Source of the DNA: Castanea sativa
Lineage: Eukaryota > Streptophyta > Magnoliopsida > Fagales > Fagaceae
DNA length: 64,000 nucleotides
Assembly (NCBI RefSeq): GCF_040712315.1
Contig: NC_134018.1
Span: 5,818,001 to 5,882,000, forward strand
Reading direction: 5' to 3'
Shown piece by piece: positions 48,141 through 60,624 of this stretch (position 1 is the stretch's first letter; each line of letters begins with the position of its first letter). A model generated the notes under the pieces. It saw nothing but the letters and a program-made list of their open reading frames with translations, did not search any database and was not told the origin of the DNA. The position numbers and the translations under genes were made by a program.

Positions 48141-50114
48141 AATATTGTAGATGCTCATTTTTTTAAGAAGCCCAGCAAGAGGAAAAGCCCAAAGAAATGG
48201 GCAGAAGAGAGTGGGATGGAAATGTCATTAAAGCCCAAGTGGCAGGAATAATAGATCATGGGTCCATAAAGCAAACAAATGGACCTTGAAGAAGTAAATG
48301 GGCCTAAGAAGGCCTGGAAGAAAGAAATAGCAAACCCCTGGGCTATATGGATGTAAAAACGTGAGAATGAGCCACAACTGTCACAGTAGGCCCAAACCAA
48401 TGTAAGTAAAGAAAGTAAGGGGGTAGTGGAGAATCCATGAGCCCCAAGGATGAAGTAAGAAGCACTTGGGCTAAGAAAGCCCAAGGAGTTAGAAAAAGCC
48501 CGTGGGAAGCATAGAATTGGAAAGGATGCCCCAAGAAAGTAAACGGGCCGAGGATGGCCAAAGGAAAGCAGGCAGGACAAGGGAGCCCGCAAGTAGTAAA
48601 GAGCCCAATAAATTTATTGGGCCATCAGAGAAGAAATGAACAGTAAAGCCCAAAGAGGCCCAACGGCCCTGGTTAAGCAAATCTCACAGCAGGCATAACA
48701 GAATGGTGTGGCAAGAAACAAATAACAAAGGTTGAGAATAAAAGCGTGGAACAGCCCATAATCTGGCAAGGGCCAGTCCCTAAAAGAAGTAAGTCATAAA
48801 CGAGAAGTCAAAGAAAGCAACCCACGCCATAAGAGGTAAAAAATGAGCGGCAGATTGGACAGATTGACCTTCAGACCGCAGTAAACACATGAGCAGCGGG
48901 CAGAATTTGGATGAGCATGGAGATAAGGCACACACAAGGCCCAGGCACTACCAGCCTGTACTCAGCCAATATAGGAAATGGTGAGGTCATGAGTCAGACG
49001 TAAGAGAGCATGGTTAGGCGGTGAAGAGGGGGAAAAACTCATTTTCGTGTTTCCTGCTCAAGTTCTTTTAGAGGCAATGTCCTGCTGGGATGACATACCA
49101 CCCAAAAGAGGCAAAACTGAGTTGGAACCACTAGGTGCATGCCATGAGGGACGGAGAGAAGGAGAGTACTTACATCGTGGCAGGTAAGAGTGCCACGGCA
49201 AGCAAGCAAACAAAAAAGTCTTCTTTGTCTAGTGAGGTGGAGTGACGCGGCCAATGGTGAGTAGCGCTGGTTGGGTGACTAACCAGTCAGTGATGGTTAG
49301 CAAGGACACCCACACCAGACAAAAAACAGTTAAGGGCTAAAATGGTAAAAGCCAAGCACGGCTGGCACTATATAAGGGGCCTTTGCTGTGCACGGCAGGG
49401 AGAGCCTTGGGGGGAGGATAATCGCTAAGAATTAAAAAGATAGCAAGAGAAAAAGAAAACCAAAGAAAAAAAGAAAGAAAGAATTAAGAGAGAATGGAAA
49501 GGAAGGAACTATGGGATAGAGAGAAGAGTGAAAAAACCGAGAGAACGGAGAGAACAGAGCAAAAGGCATGCACCGAATGGGTCAATCTCCCTCTCCCTCT
49601 CCAACCTATGCTTTCTGGTAACGGAGAAAGATCTCATAAAATACAAACCATTTAGGCCCGCGCCTTCAAAGCAGCTACTTTCCCCTTTCATAGAGATTAG
49701 TCGCATTGAAGAGGTGGTTCCCTTTCTTGGCTTAGACCTGGCAACGTGACTTAATGCGGCAGGCTGACATTTATTTCTTTTAATAAGCCTGCTTGTTCAT
49801 TCAATACTTACTATTTTGTTGCTACTTTGTAAAACGGGCATTACTTATCAAAGCCCACTACTTATTTTATCTAAATCCTAAAGGAATTTCCATTATTGTC
49901 CTTATTGTATCTGCCTGCTGTAATTAATGTAACAATTCTGCTTGCTATGGGCATGTGATCAAATCCTGATTAACAGGGGCATTGTTTGCGCACAAGCCGG
50001 TCCAAGGAAGGTTGCTCTTGGACAGGTCCCAACTCCCTGATCCAGAAATCTTTGGGCCTAGTGTAGTGGCAGGCGGCCCAGCCCAGCATTTGCAAAAAAG
50101 GCCCACACAAATAT
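48141..50114 (+). mobile_element. Solo LTR, about 1.96 kb, unrelated to TE1 or TE2
   Basis: Sequence 48146-50109 (1964 bp) begins TGTAGATGCTC and ends GGCCCACACA and is flanked by the 5-bp repeat AATAT (48141-48145 and 50110-50114). A strong promoter block, CTATATAAGGGGCC, lies near 49370, and T-rich sequence near 49775 could hold the polyadenylation region, consistent with U3-R-U5 order on plus. GCCCA motifs recur throughout the first 700 bp. There is no internal coding region, so this is a solo LTR left by recombination between two LTRs. A short internally deleted element is a less likely alternative. Confidence 0.8.
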
Positions 50115-51786
50115 TTACTTACCAGATTCTCAAAAAAGAAAACATATAAATTTTATTGAAATGGAAAAACATGCCTCCTTTAATTCACTGCATCATGCAT
50201 CTAATAGATTTTTGCAGTTTTAACAAACATTAACAAGTTTCTTTAATGATTTTTTTTTTATTATTATCCACGTGAATTTCATGACTAAAATTGAAGGGGA
50301 CTACTTAATTTAGAGTTTTAGACACAGGTTACTAGTTATCAATCGCCAAAAACCTTTTGTGTAATTTTCTTCTCAAAAATATTAGGTAGAGATCCAAGTT
50401 ACACCATTTGAAGTCAAGTCTTTATTAAAAATTTAGGTAGAGATTCAAGTTTCACCATTAGGTAGAGATACAATGGCGCTTAAATAAATGTGTTGTGCCT
50501 CGACACAATGATAACTCTATCAAGACCCCGATAGTAGACATGATATTATCTTTACCCTAAGGTGATATAGGGTTGATGAGTTCACATTGGGATGTTTTTA
50601 TTTAGCAAAAAAAAAAAAAAAAGAGTAAAGTGACTTAAAATGCAAGTTAGTTGAATCGAGACTTGGTAAATTGCATGGTCCATTCACACAATGATGGGAC
50701 TACTATTTCCCTGCTTTAGTCTTCAACAACCACCCTTTTTCTCGTGCATGTTTTCAAAGGAGCTGTTTCTTTCACACATACTACCTAATTTCTTTAATAT
50801 TTTATGTTAAAGAGTTTCCCCCCTAACTTCTCCTAAAGCAAGTTACAGTGTGTTGTCTTCATAATCACGAGGCTCCTCATCACAATTTTTGTCCCCCATT
50901 TTGCACAAAAAAATACACAGATATTTTGCAAAAAAGAGAAACTACATCACAAATAGATAGAGTCCTCTGTCAATGTGAATTTTATGACTGAATGGGGACT
51001 AGACGATTTAAACAAGCGTCACTGGTTAATAAGTGGTTATCCATCCCCAAAATTCTTTTGTGCAACTTTCTTCCCCAAAAAAAGAAAAAAAAAAGGTAGA
51101 GATGATGAGATATACAAGTTACAACGGAGCCTCTGGAATCACAAGGTCTTCTTTATTTTGGGGCTCTGATTCCTTTCTTTTTCTTTTTCTTTTTTTTGGT
51201 GGGCCCCTAATTCCTTTCTTAAAAAGACTTAAAATGCAATTTAATTAATAGAGTCAACTCAAGTTTTGGTAATTACATGACCCTTTTTTCAAGGAAAGGA
51301 CACCCATGTTTTTCCCTCAAAAAAAGTTACGGTATCTAGCAAAAAAAATAAAATATAGGAAACATTAATGGATAAGCATTTGGGTATTTAAAAAATATTT
51401 ATTTTAAACATTTAAAAGATATTTTTATCTATTTTACCATCTTATTTTATAATTTAACTAACATTTCAATTCTTGTTTTTTTTTTAACTCAATTCATTTA
51501 TTTAATCATTTCTTTCTCTTCCTCCCCGCTCTTTCTCTCTTTTCCACTCCTTTTCTATCCCATCCTTTAAAACAAACCAAATAAAATAAACTATTTTTGT
51601 TTTACAACCATGGTACAGTAGTTTGTATATATACAAAGTACAAACTTACTGCTCATAATTGCTAGAAAGTTTTAGCAATAACAACCAGATAAAGCATGTT
51701 TTGTACCTCTAAGAATGTAAAATAGCAATTTGGAGGGTTTTACACCTCCAATGCTAATACTTTAAGAGAACTTGTATATGTGCTTG

Positions 51787-51787
<1 letters not shown>

Positions 51788-51842
<55 letters not shown>
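51788..51842. repeat. (TA)n microsatellite
   Basis: A pure alternating TA run of about 55 bp. Confidence 0.95.
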
Positions 51843-51845
<3 letters not shown>

Positions 51846-52077
51846 ATTTTAGCCAATTAAGCTAAAAATTTATCAACATCAAATCATGTGAAATTGTGTA
51901 AAAATATATAATTGCTATAGTAATTATATAAACTCGTCGAGGACCGGCGCAATGTGCAGATAATGTTATAAACTGCTATATGAGAAGGATACGTAGAATG
52001 TATAAGATATGTTAAAATAATAACATTAACACCTTTTTTCCAATTCACAAAAATAAATTCAATTAAATTTACCAAAA

Positions 52078-53440
52078 TTTCTCATGATCTAGCGTCAGAG
52101 TCGGGGTTTCTTTTAGAACTAAGGCTAAAATGATGTTTTTTTTGTGATATTTTATTGACAGTTTTTTTTTTGTTACATTTTATTTATCACTGGCTTAAAA
52201 TGTAAACAAACAAGTAACGGCAAATTCGCTTAAAATATAATTCATAGTGGATTTTTTTAACATCATTAGCATGTTACACTTTTAGAGTCAAGTCCGAAAT
52301 CACATGGTGGATTTTCTTATTTTGGCACCCTTAGTTGATTCTTTTGTTAAAGGAGTATGTTTAAAATGCAAGTAACTTGTGTCAAGTCTTGGTAACTCGA
52401 TTTTCCTTTTCCACTTTTCAAAGAAAATATATCTACCGACTTGTCCAAAAGCAACAAGGTACAGATTCAAGTCTTCGTAATCTTCTCCTTTTTTTTTTCT
52501 AAGAATCAAGTCTGCGTAATTACATGGCCCTGTTTACGGTTTTCATTGGAAAACTTATGTGTTTGGCCTTGCAATTTTTTCAAAAAACGCAGCTATAGAG
52601 TGCGTTTTTTGTAGTGTCACATTCTCCACCAATATTTGCATTTTCATATGAATTTGATCATTTTCAATTTTCATTTACAGTAATACATGCTCTCTTTTCA
52701 TTTTTAAGAAAATAATCTAAGTCTATTAGAATCTCAAAATCTTATTGATCATCTGATATCAATTTTATCAGTCACATAAGTTGGCTGAAAATTTTGATAT
52801 TTGGAATTTATTGCAAATTATATTTTATTTTTCTTATTAATCTGAAATACAATTTTTAAGTATATGATATTTATCTTATGAATAATTTATTTATTTTACT
52901 TGTATATATGCTTGATCATGCAAATTCAGATTGGTTGCCTGCTTATTCTCAATAAAAAATAAAAAAATTGGTTACTTGCTTTGTTGGGGAGCTCATCCCT
53001 TATTTCTCTATTTTAGATTTTGAGGAGTAGTAGGTTTGTCGTTGAGGTGGTTTGTGTAAGAAGATTTGCATTAATAAATGTTTTTTTTTTTTTTTTGAGC
53101 TCGCATTAATAAATGTTAGAGACTAGTGTTTAGTGATTATTGGATTGTTTAAAAATTGAAGTTTTCTAACTGTTTTGATTTTCTAAGAAATTTACTTTTG
53201 TTGTTGTTGTGATGTGGACGTAAATTTTCTTTGTCTATTTTTCTTCTCTCTTCTTTAATTTTGCGTTAATGAGTTTATTTTCACAATAGTTGGGTTAGTG
53301 TGGACGCAAACTTTTAATTTTTGTTTTTTTGAGAATATTCAAAGGAATTTTAATTTGTTATTGTGTTTTTTTAGAGAATAATTATTAAAGTTTAGTGGAA
53401 CCTTGCACACTTGTGAATATTTCCTGATGTTTGGAGCCTT
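52078..53440 (+). repeat. Segmental duplication copy 2, without TE2
   Basis: 52078-52268 matches 35660-35850 and 52985-53440 matches parts of 46706-47760, in the same order and orientation. The intervening 52269-52984 is absent from copy 1 and includes the inverted fragment of the 1.05-kb unit. It serves as an approximate empty-site reference for TE2. Confidence 0.8.
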
Positions 53441-53904
53441 GCACCTTTTTATTAATTGCCAAAAAAAATTGTGCAATTTTTGATAAATTACCAATTGTCT
53501 TAAAAGTTTAAGTTATTAGGAAATATTAAATTTAATTACTTAATTATAATTCTAATACTCTTCCTAACATATGGCCTCAAACCCTCCTTAATAAGTGAGG
53601 CTCAACACGTGGAATTTTTAAGATTGTACATTTGAGGTAGAGAGGAGACTGGAGGCAAAGATTGAACTTAAAATATCTTGCTCTAATACAATGATAAATT
53701 ATTGATTAACCCAAAATCTTTAAGTTGTTTGGAAATGTTTCACTTAACTATAAGTTTCACAATTTTCTTTTCAAAAAAATTGGGTAGAGATGCAAATTAC
53801 ACTATTTGGAGTCAAGTCTATGAAATCACAAGGCCCATTTTCTTTATTTTGGGCCCCTGGTTCTTTTGTATTAAAGGCAACCTAAAATGCAAGTTACTGG
53901 AAAC

Positions 53905-54331
53905 GGGAAATTCTTACCTAGTCCCGGACTACAAGGTCACCAAGCTGACCTTGTAGTCCCAGCCAATAGCAAAATACCACATCAATAAATATTCTGCTGA
54001 CATCATTTAATGAGGACAGCTCATTAACCACATCAATAAATATTCTGCTGACATCATTTAATGAGGACAGCTCATTAACCATGGCAGCCCACCAACGTGA
54101 CTACAAGGTCACCAAGCTGCCCTTGTAGTCCCAGCCAATAGAAAAATACCACATCAATAAATATTCTGCTGACATCATTTAATGAGGACAGCTCATTAAC
54201 CATGGCAGCCCACCAACGTTCATCTTCAAAAAATAAAAAATGTCACAAACGTCAGTCATCAGTTAACGTTACCTTCAATAAAAAAAATAAAATATAAGAA
54301 GAGCCAGCCAGCTGTACTCCAATTTAGCTTA
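53905..54331 (+). repeat. Left TIR of the MULE with internal duplications
   Basis: Compared with the 248-bp right TIR, the left one contains the block ACATCAATAAATATTCTGCT three times (near 53979, 54030 and 54151) and the ACTACAAGGTCACCAAGCTG block twice. The palindromic pair GACTACAAGGTCACC and GACCTTGTAGTC at the tip is itself a small hairpin. Confidence 0.85.
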
Positions 54332-54507
54332 GGACAAAGAGAACCTTTAGGGTTTTCACTATTGTAAACAAGCCACAAGGTTTTACTCAGTGCCGACAAA
54401 AACCAAGTGCACTGTGTGACCACACACAAAATGTTACTATGAGTGATTTTTAGTAAAATCAAGTGAAAAGTTTAAGTGTAAAGAGATAAAATCTTGTTCA
54501 CATTAGC

Positions 54508-55860
54508 ATGGAAGAACCCAATTTTCAAAGTAATGGAGGTATAGTTTATTTTGTCTTGTTGTGTTTTGTTTCATTTTTTAAAGAATGTATTATGATTTGT
54601 TGTGATATGTTTGCTCCTAAATAAAATATATAAAAATGTAATAAGGCATGAATTTAATGCTTTTTTCTTTTGTGAAAAATTTAATGTTTTGTTGTGGTAT
54701 GTTTGCTCCCAAATAAAATATATAAAAATGTATTGAGGTATGAATTTAATGCTTTTTTTGTGAAAAATTTAAGGCTTTGTTGTGATATTTTTGAGGTATG
54801 AATTTATTGTTTTGTTGTGACAAGTTTGCTCCCTGCTCCCAAATAAAATATATAAAGGTGTTTGCTCCCAAATAAAATATATGTAGTGATATTGGTAACT
54901 ATGTCTAATTTCTAATTATATTTGTGCCTAGAAATAGGGAAGCTTTGTAATAAAGCATACCATAGGCCTTTAAGAACACATAAAAAATTGCACACATAAG
55001 ATAATTATTGTATTGTAAATTCCTTAATTTATTTCTAACAATTATATTTTTCATAAAAATTATTGTAGTTTGCAATTCAAGTGATGTTGAAGGAATTGAA
55101 GATTGTTTGTTTGTTGAACGACTAGAAAATAGTGATGACAATTTGTTGGATAAGGTGGCATATACTGAAAATGAAGCATACAATTTATACAATAATTATG
55201 CATTACAAACAGGTTTTAGTATACGGAAAGGAAAGCCTAGATATTTTAATGGGACAAAGAACATAAGGCAACGTGAATTTCTATGTTCTAAGGAGGGTTT
55301 TAAAATAGATGAAGATGCTTGTGAAGAGAAAAATTGGAAGAAACTAGAGACTAGAACTGGCTGTAAAGCATTTATTCGTTTCACAGTTGAAAATGATGTG
55401 TGGAGGGTTACTGCATTTATAATGTGTAATCATAATTTTGGTCATTGACGTAATATCTAAATATGAATTTTGTCTCCATATAGGAAATGGGTTGTGTAAA
55501 TGTTCCATTTACAACTATGTTGCAAGGTTCCAATGTTATAATGCAACTTAGTCAGGTAAATTGACACAATTGATTTTTTTTTGAAATGGAATAAAATATT
55601 TATCATTTATGTATTAACATGTGTACATAGCTTTGTTTCGAAATAATGTTTTCTTATATTTTGATCTCTATAGAATCCAACGACTTATATTCCCTCACAA
55701 ATAAACTCGTTGATGTATAGCTCCAAGCAATTAAATTCCACACATATACAAGAGGTAGATTTGAAAATTCTTGTGGTGTGTTTGCATTATCAATTTTATT
55801 ACTTATTTCTTGTTCCTAAGGATGACTTCCTTTTTCTTTCTTTCTTTTTATTTTTATTTT

Positions 55861-55919
<59 letters not shown>

Positions 55920-55977
55920 AAAGATGGTCAACAATGTAGAACAGCAAGGTTGGGGCAATCCAAGAGTCTCTAGATAA
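54508..55977 (+). pseudogene. FAR1-type DNA-binding domain gene in the MULE, transposase part missing
   Basis: Inferred exons: 54508-54538 (MEEPNFQSNG), 55069-55448, 55484-55555, 55674-55754 and 55924-55977. Exon 2 is reached by a GT-AG junction in phase 1 and contains the FAR1 domain: AYNLYNNYALQTGFSIRKG, REFLCSKEGF, TRTGCKAFIRF, WRVTAF and a terminal HN(F)GH in place of the usual HNH, with TGA at 55446-55448. The FAR1 zinc-binding Cys/His pattern is nearly complete. The three later exons are short, open in phase 0 and bounded by AG and GT signals. They look like the original 3' part of the gene, ending GWGNPRVSR. No MULE transposase or SWIM domain is present between them, so an internal deletion is likely. 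The FAR1 call is firm; the downstream exon chain is inference. Confidence 0.7.
55866..55917. repeat. (TA)n microsatellite in the MULE
   Basis: An alternating TA run directly before the putative last exon acceptor of the FAR1-type gene. Length variation here could affect splicing. Confidence 0.95.
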
Positions 55978-57592
55978 GAGAGTTTCAAAGGTATACTTCA
56001 TTATTGATTATTTTATTTGGGGTTTGGTTTTTAAGTGTGATTGTATCAATACAAAATAATTAGAATGGTTTTTGTGAATGTTAATGTATTTATTTTTGTT
56101 CCATTCAATATGCTAATATGATTTTTATATGTTTCCAGGTGAGAAGACCGAGGATGTCATGCAGCCAAGAACTCCAGGAACTTCACAAATCCGGCACAAA
56201 TTCTTGGCTTGGAGCCAAGTGACATTTATCATGACACCAAGTTTCTTTTGTTTGTTATTTTATTTTTGAGGAATACATTTGTTCTCTTTGGATTTATTTT
56301 GACTTGTTGCCAAGTGAAAGTTATGTATTAAGGAAGAATATCTTTATGAATGAATGACAATTGCAGAGTGCAATTTTAAAGATGGATTGCAGAATTCAAA
56401 TAGGACACACAAATTCTCTGATAACAAACAATTTGAACATTCAAAAGCTATCCTCAGCCCTCACTGCTAGTGCTAACTCTTGCCTTGATTGAAAATACGC
56501 CTACCTATTTTATTGATGTGTAATAAGTAAACAAAGTATACAACTTAAAAAAAGGTCCCAACAGAGGCTAAGAATTTGGCATCAAGTTTTTCCTTCTATT
56601 TTCTCTGGAACTGAACAGAGGCTGAGAATTTGGCACCAAGTTTTTCCTTCTATTTTCTCTGGAACCAAACAGAGGCTAAGAATTTCATTGATGATTCAGA
56701 GCACTATAATCTCTTTCAATTTGATAACAACAGCCAGCAGATTGGACTCTTTCAGCAATGCCTATTCTGCATTGGACTTTTTGAACAACATTTGTTCTGC
56801 ATTCCAAGACTAAATGAGCCGAACCAAGACTCCTTTAACCACCTCTAGGCAACACTGTCAAATTTCTAACAGTCAACAACCTTCACAAAAAAAAAAAAAA
56901 AGAACTTCAAGACCAAAATTTCAATTACCGTATCAGCAAAGAATTTATTTTAAAATTGACAAACATAGCAGCAAGTTGTTTGCCAAGCAAAGATAGAAGC
57001 TTTATGTTTCTACATGTGAAACCACAACAAAAATCCAACTCTCATCTAATCCGAAAAAACATTTAAAATAATAATAATAAAAAAAACCCTTTACAAGGTA
57101 GTATACATTTTGTTGATAGATAATAGTATGAGAACAAAGGAATCTCCATCTTCATTGAGACATGTCATCAAACATGTACAGGGGAAAAATGGCACACAAA
57201 AAGAAACTAAAAAAAAGAGAATAAAAAGTCTTCTTGCAATGTCAGGAGTTGGAAAGAGAAGATTTTGGGGGTTTGAAAAAGAACAGATCAACACAACCCC
57301 TAAATCCGACAAATACTTTCCTTCGTTTTCCCAGCAACCAAACTAGGCTTATTGGGAAAAAAAATCATTAAAACGACAGAAACAGATAGAAATTATAATA
57401 AATAACTAAATAAAAAAATTTACTGCAAGTGCCGGCGATGTCAGCGTCAAGTGGAAGGAAAGGGCAACCGAACGGTGGTGATGATGCACAAGGAAATCTG
57501 AGAGAGGGGAAGGGGAACGGGTGGAATTGCGAGAGAGTTCCAAAATCAGTACATGGCTGGCTCCTATTTTTATATTTTAATCTCTTTGTACT

Positions 57593-57840
57593 AAGCAAAA
57601 TTGGAGTACAGTTGGCTGGGTATTTTTTTTTTTTTTATTAAAGCTAACGTTAACTGATGACTAACGTTTGGTACATTTTTTATTTTTTTGAGGATGAACG
57701 TTGGTGGGCTGCCATGGTTAATGAGCTGTCCTCATTAAATGATGTCAGCAGAATATTTATTGATGTGGTATTTTTTTATTGGCTGGGACTACAAGGTCAG
57801 CTTGGTGACCTTGTAGTCCGGGACTAGGTAAGAATTTCCC
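57593..57840 (-). repeat. Right TIR of the MULE
   Basis: The inverted complement of the left terminus, ending CTAGGTAAGAATTTCCC. It is a single-copy version of the left TIR without internal duplications. Confidence 0.88.
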
Positions 57841-57849
57841 ACTGGAAAC

Positions 57850-58175
57850 GACTCAAGTCTTAGTAATTTCATGGCCCACTTTGATGGTTTCATTCCTCTC
57901 TCTTCCTTTTTTTTTTTTTTTTAATGAAAAGACATATCAACTTTTCCTAAAATAAGTTACACTATTCAAAAATAAATAAATAAAATAAAATAGAACAAGT
58001 TGCAGCATGAAGTCTTAGACTCTCTCTCTTTAATCACAAGGCCCCTTTTCACAATTTTATTTTTGGGGCCCCATTTTGGTATGTCGTGAGTCTTGCGACT
58101 CCTAAACTATTAGGGACTTGAGTCCAAAGAGCTAAACATGTAAGTTTTCCAATGAAAATGGTGAAACAGGGCCAA
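57850..58175. other. Short spacer between the MULE and the tandem array
   Basis: No gene. It resembles the sequence just after the tandem array (61320-61500; both contain CATGGCCCA and CACAAGGCCCC- or CGCAAGGCCCC-like blocks), so the array and its flanks derive from a larger repeated region. Confidence 0.5.
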
Positions 58176-60573
58176 GATGTGATTACCAAGACTTGAATCT
58201 GTAATAACTTGCTTTTGGACAAGTTGTTAGATTTCTTGTCTTTATAAAAATGGAAAAGAAGAATGTAGTTAGCAAGACTTGACATGAATAACTTGCATTT
58301 TACTCTTTACTATTCCTATATTAAAAGAATTAAGGGTCCCAAAATAAAGAAAATCGGTCATGTGATTTCAGAGACTTGACTTCCTCTTTTTTGGGAAGAA
58401 AGTTGCACAAAAGGTTTTTGACGCTCTTGAGTCTTGCCTAAATCAAATAGTCCCAATTCACTCATGAAATTCACCTTGATATTAATATATATATATATAT
58501 ATAAATCATTAGAGACTTATTATTTTTTGTAAAAACTTAAAAAGCTTCCTGATGCAATGAATTATGGAAGGCATGTTTTTCAGTTTTACTAAAACTATAT
58601 GTTTTCATAACTACAAAACTGCTAAATACCCACTACTGATTTTAATGAATCAGAAAAACAAGCCTCCTCTAATTCATTACAGGGGATGCATATCTTATGA
58701 TTTTATTGCTATCAACCTCAATTTCATGAGCGAATGGGGACTACTTTATTCAAACAACTAAACTAAGCATCACTAGTTATCATTTATTAATTGCCAAAAT
58801 ATTTTGTGCAACTTTTGAGAAATTACTGATTGTTCTAAATGTTTAAACTATTAAAAAATTATGAATTTAATCACTTAACCATAATTTTAATACTCTCACT
58901 CACGTGTGTGCCCAAACTCTCCTTTAATAATTGAAGCTAAACACATGAAATTTTAATATTTTACATGGGAGATAGAGTGTGTAGACAGTGATTGAACTTA
59001 AAAAGTTTTGCTTAAATACCATAATAAACTACTGATTATCCCAAAATTTTAAGTTGTTAATTTCTTCCCACAAAATATTTAGGTATAGATGCAAGTTACA
59101 CGGTTAGACCAAGTCTTTGAAAACACAAGGGCCCATTTCTTTATGTTGGGCCCCTGACTCTTTGATTCTTTTTGTTAAAGGTGACTTAAAATGCAAGATA
59201 ATAGAGTCGAAACTTGGTACATGATGTGATTACCATGACTTGAATCTGTAATAACTTGCTTTTGGACAAGTTGTTAGATTTCTTGTCTTTATAAAAATGG
59301 AAAAGAAGAATGTAGTTAGCAAGACTTGACATGAATAACTTGCATTTTACTCTTTACTATTCCTATATTAAAAGAATTAAGGGTCCCAAAATAAAGAAAA
59401 TCGGTCATGTGATTTCAGAGACTTGACTTCCTCTTTTTTGGGAAGAAAGTTGCACAAAACGTTTTTGACGCTCTTGAGTCTTGCCTAAGTCAAATAGTCC
59501 CAATTCACTCATGAAATTCACCTTGATATTAATATATATATATATATATATATAAATCATTAGAGACTTATTATTTTTTGTAAAAACTTAAAAAGCTTCC
59601 TGATGCAATGAATTATAGAAGGCATGTTTTTCAGTTTCACTAAAACTATATGTTTTCATAACTACAAAACTGCTAAATACCCACTACTGATTTTAATGAA
59701 TCAGAAAAACAAGCCTCCTCTAATTCATTACAGGGGATGCATATCTTATGATTTTATTGCTATCAACCTCAATTTCATGAGCGAATGGGGACTACTTTAT
59801 TCAAACAACTAAGCATCACTAGTTATCATTTATTAATTGCCAAAATATTTTGTGCAACTTTTGAGAAATTACTGATTGTTCTAAAAGTTTAAACTATTAA
59901 AAAATTGTGAATTTAATCACTTAACCATAATTTTAATACTCTCACTCACGTGTGTGCCCAAACTCTCCTTTAATAATTGAAGCTAAACACATGAAATTTT
60001 AATATTTTACATGGGAGATAGAGTGTGTAGACAGTGATTGAACTTAAAAGGTTTTGCTTAAATACCATAATAAACTACTGATTATCCCAAAATTTTAAGT
60101 TGTTAATTTCTTCCCACAAAATATTTAGGTATAGATGCAAGTTACACGGTTAGACCAAGTCTTTGAAAACACAAGGGCCCATTTTCTTTATGTTGGGCCC
60201 CTGACTCTTTGATTCTTTTTGTTAAAGGTGACTTAAAATGCAAGATAATAGAGTCAAAACTTGGTACATGATGTGATTGCCAAGACTTGAATCTGTAATA
60301 ACTTGCTTTTGGACAAGTTGTTAGATTTCTTGTCTTTATAAAAATGGAAAAGAAGAATGTAGTTAGCAAGACTTGACATGAATAACTTGCATTTTACTCT
60401 TTACTATTCCTATATTAAAAGAATTAAGGGTCCCAAAATAAAGAAAATCGGTCATGTGATTTCAGAGACTTGACTTCCTCTTTTTTGGGAAGAAAGTTGC
60501 ACAAAAGGTTTTTGACGCTCTTGAGTCTTGCCTAAATCAAATAGTCCCAATTCACTCATGAAATTCACCTTGA

Positions 60574-60624
<51 letters not shown>

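Larger units (their letters stand above)
50115..53895. other. Intergenic mosaic of repeats
   Basis: No gene supported. It contains a (TA)n tract (about 51788-51842), the second copy of the segmental duplication (52078-52268 and 52985-53440), and at 52272-52487 a diverged, inverted copy of the first 215 bp of the unit repeated at 58176-61333. A segment near 50980-51080 also resembles part of that unit. The mosaic suggests repeated local rearrangement around the receptor cluster. Confidence 0.6.
53896..57849 (+). mobile_element. Mutator-like element (MULE) carrying a FAR1-type domain
   Basis: The element runs 53905-57840 (3936 bp) and is flanked by a 9-bp direct repeat, ACTGGAAAC (53896-53904 and 57841-57849), the MULE hallmark. 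Long terminal inverted repeats start GGGAAATTCTTACCTAG. The right TIR is about 248 bp (57593-57840). The left is about 427 bp (53905-54331) because inner segments are repeated. Inside is a multi-exon gene with a FAR1 DNA-binding domain but no visible transposase catalytic domain, so the copy is probably non-autonomous. FAR1/FHY3 genes are known to derive from Jittery-type MULEs. A 54-bp tandem block (starts 56561, 56615 and 56669) lies in the right half. Confidence 0.9.

Noticed and set aside
48155..48592. 145-codon minus-strand open frame
   Set aside because: It lies inside the U3 of the solo LTR, is antisense to its promoter and has a low-complexity composition. It is best explained by the GCCCA-rich LTR sequence.
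57046..57641. Short frames on both strands in the right half of the MULE
   Set aside because: No domains, overlapping on both strands, and adjacent to the TIR. Captured host sequence is possible but not shown.
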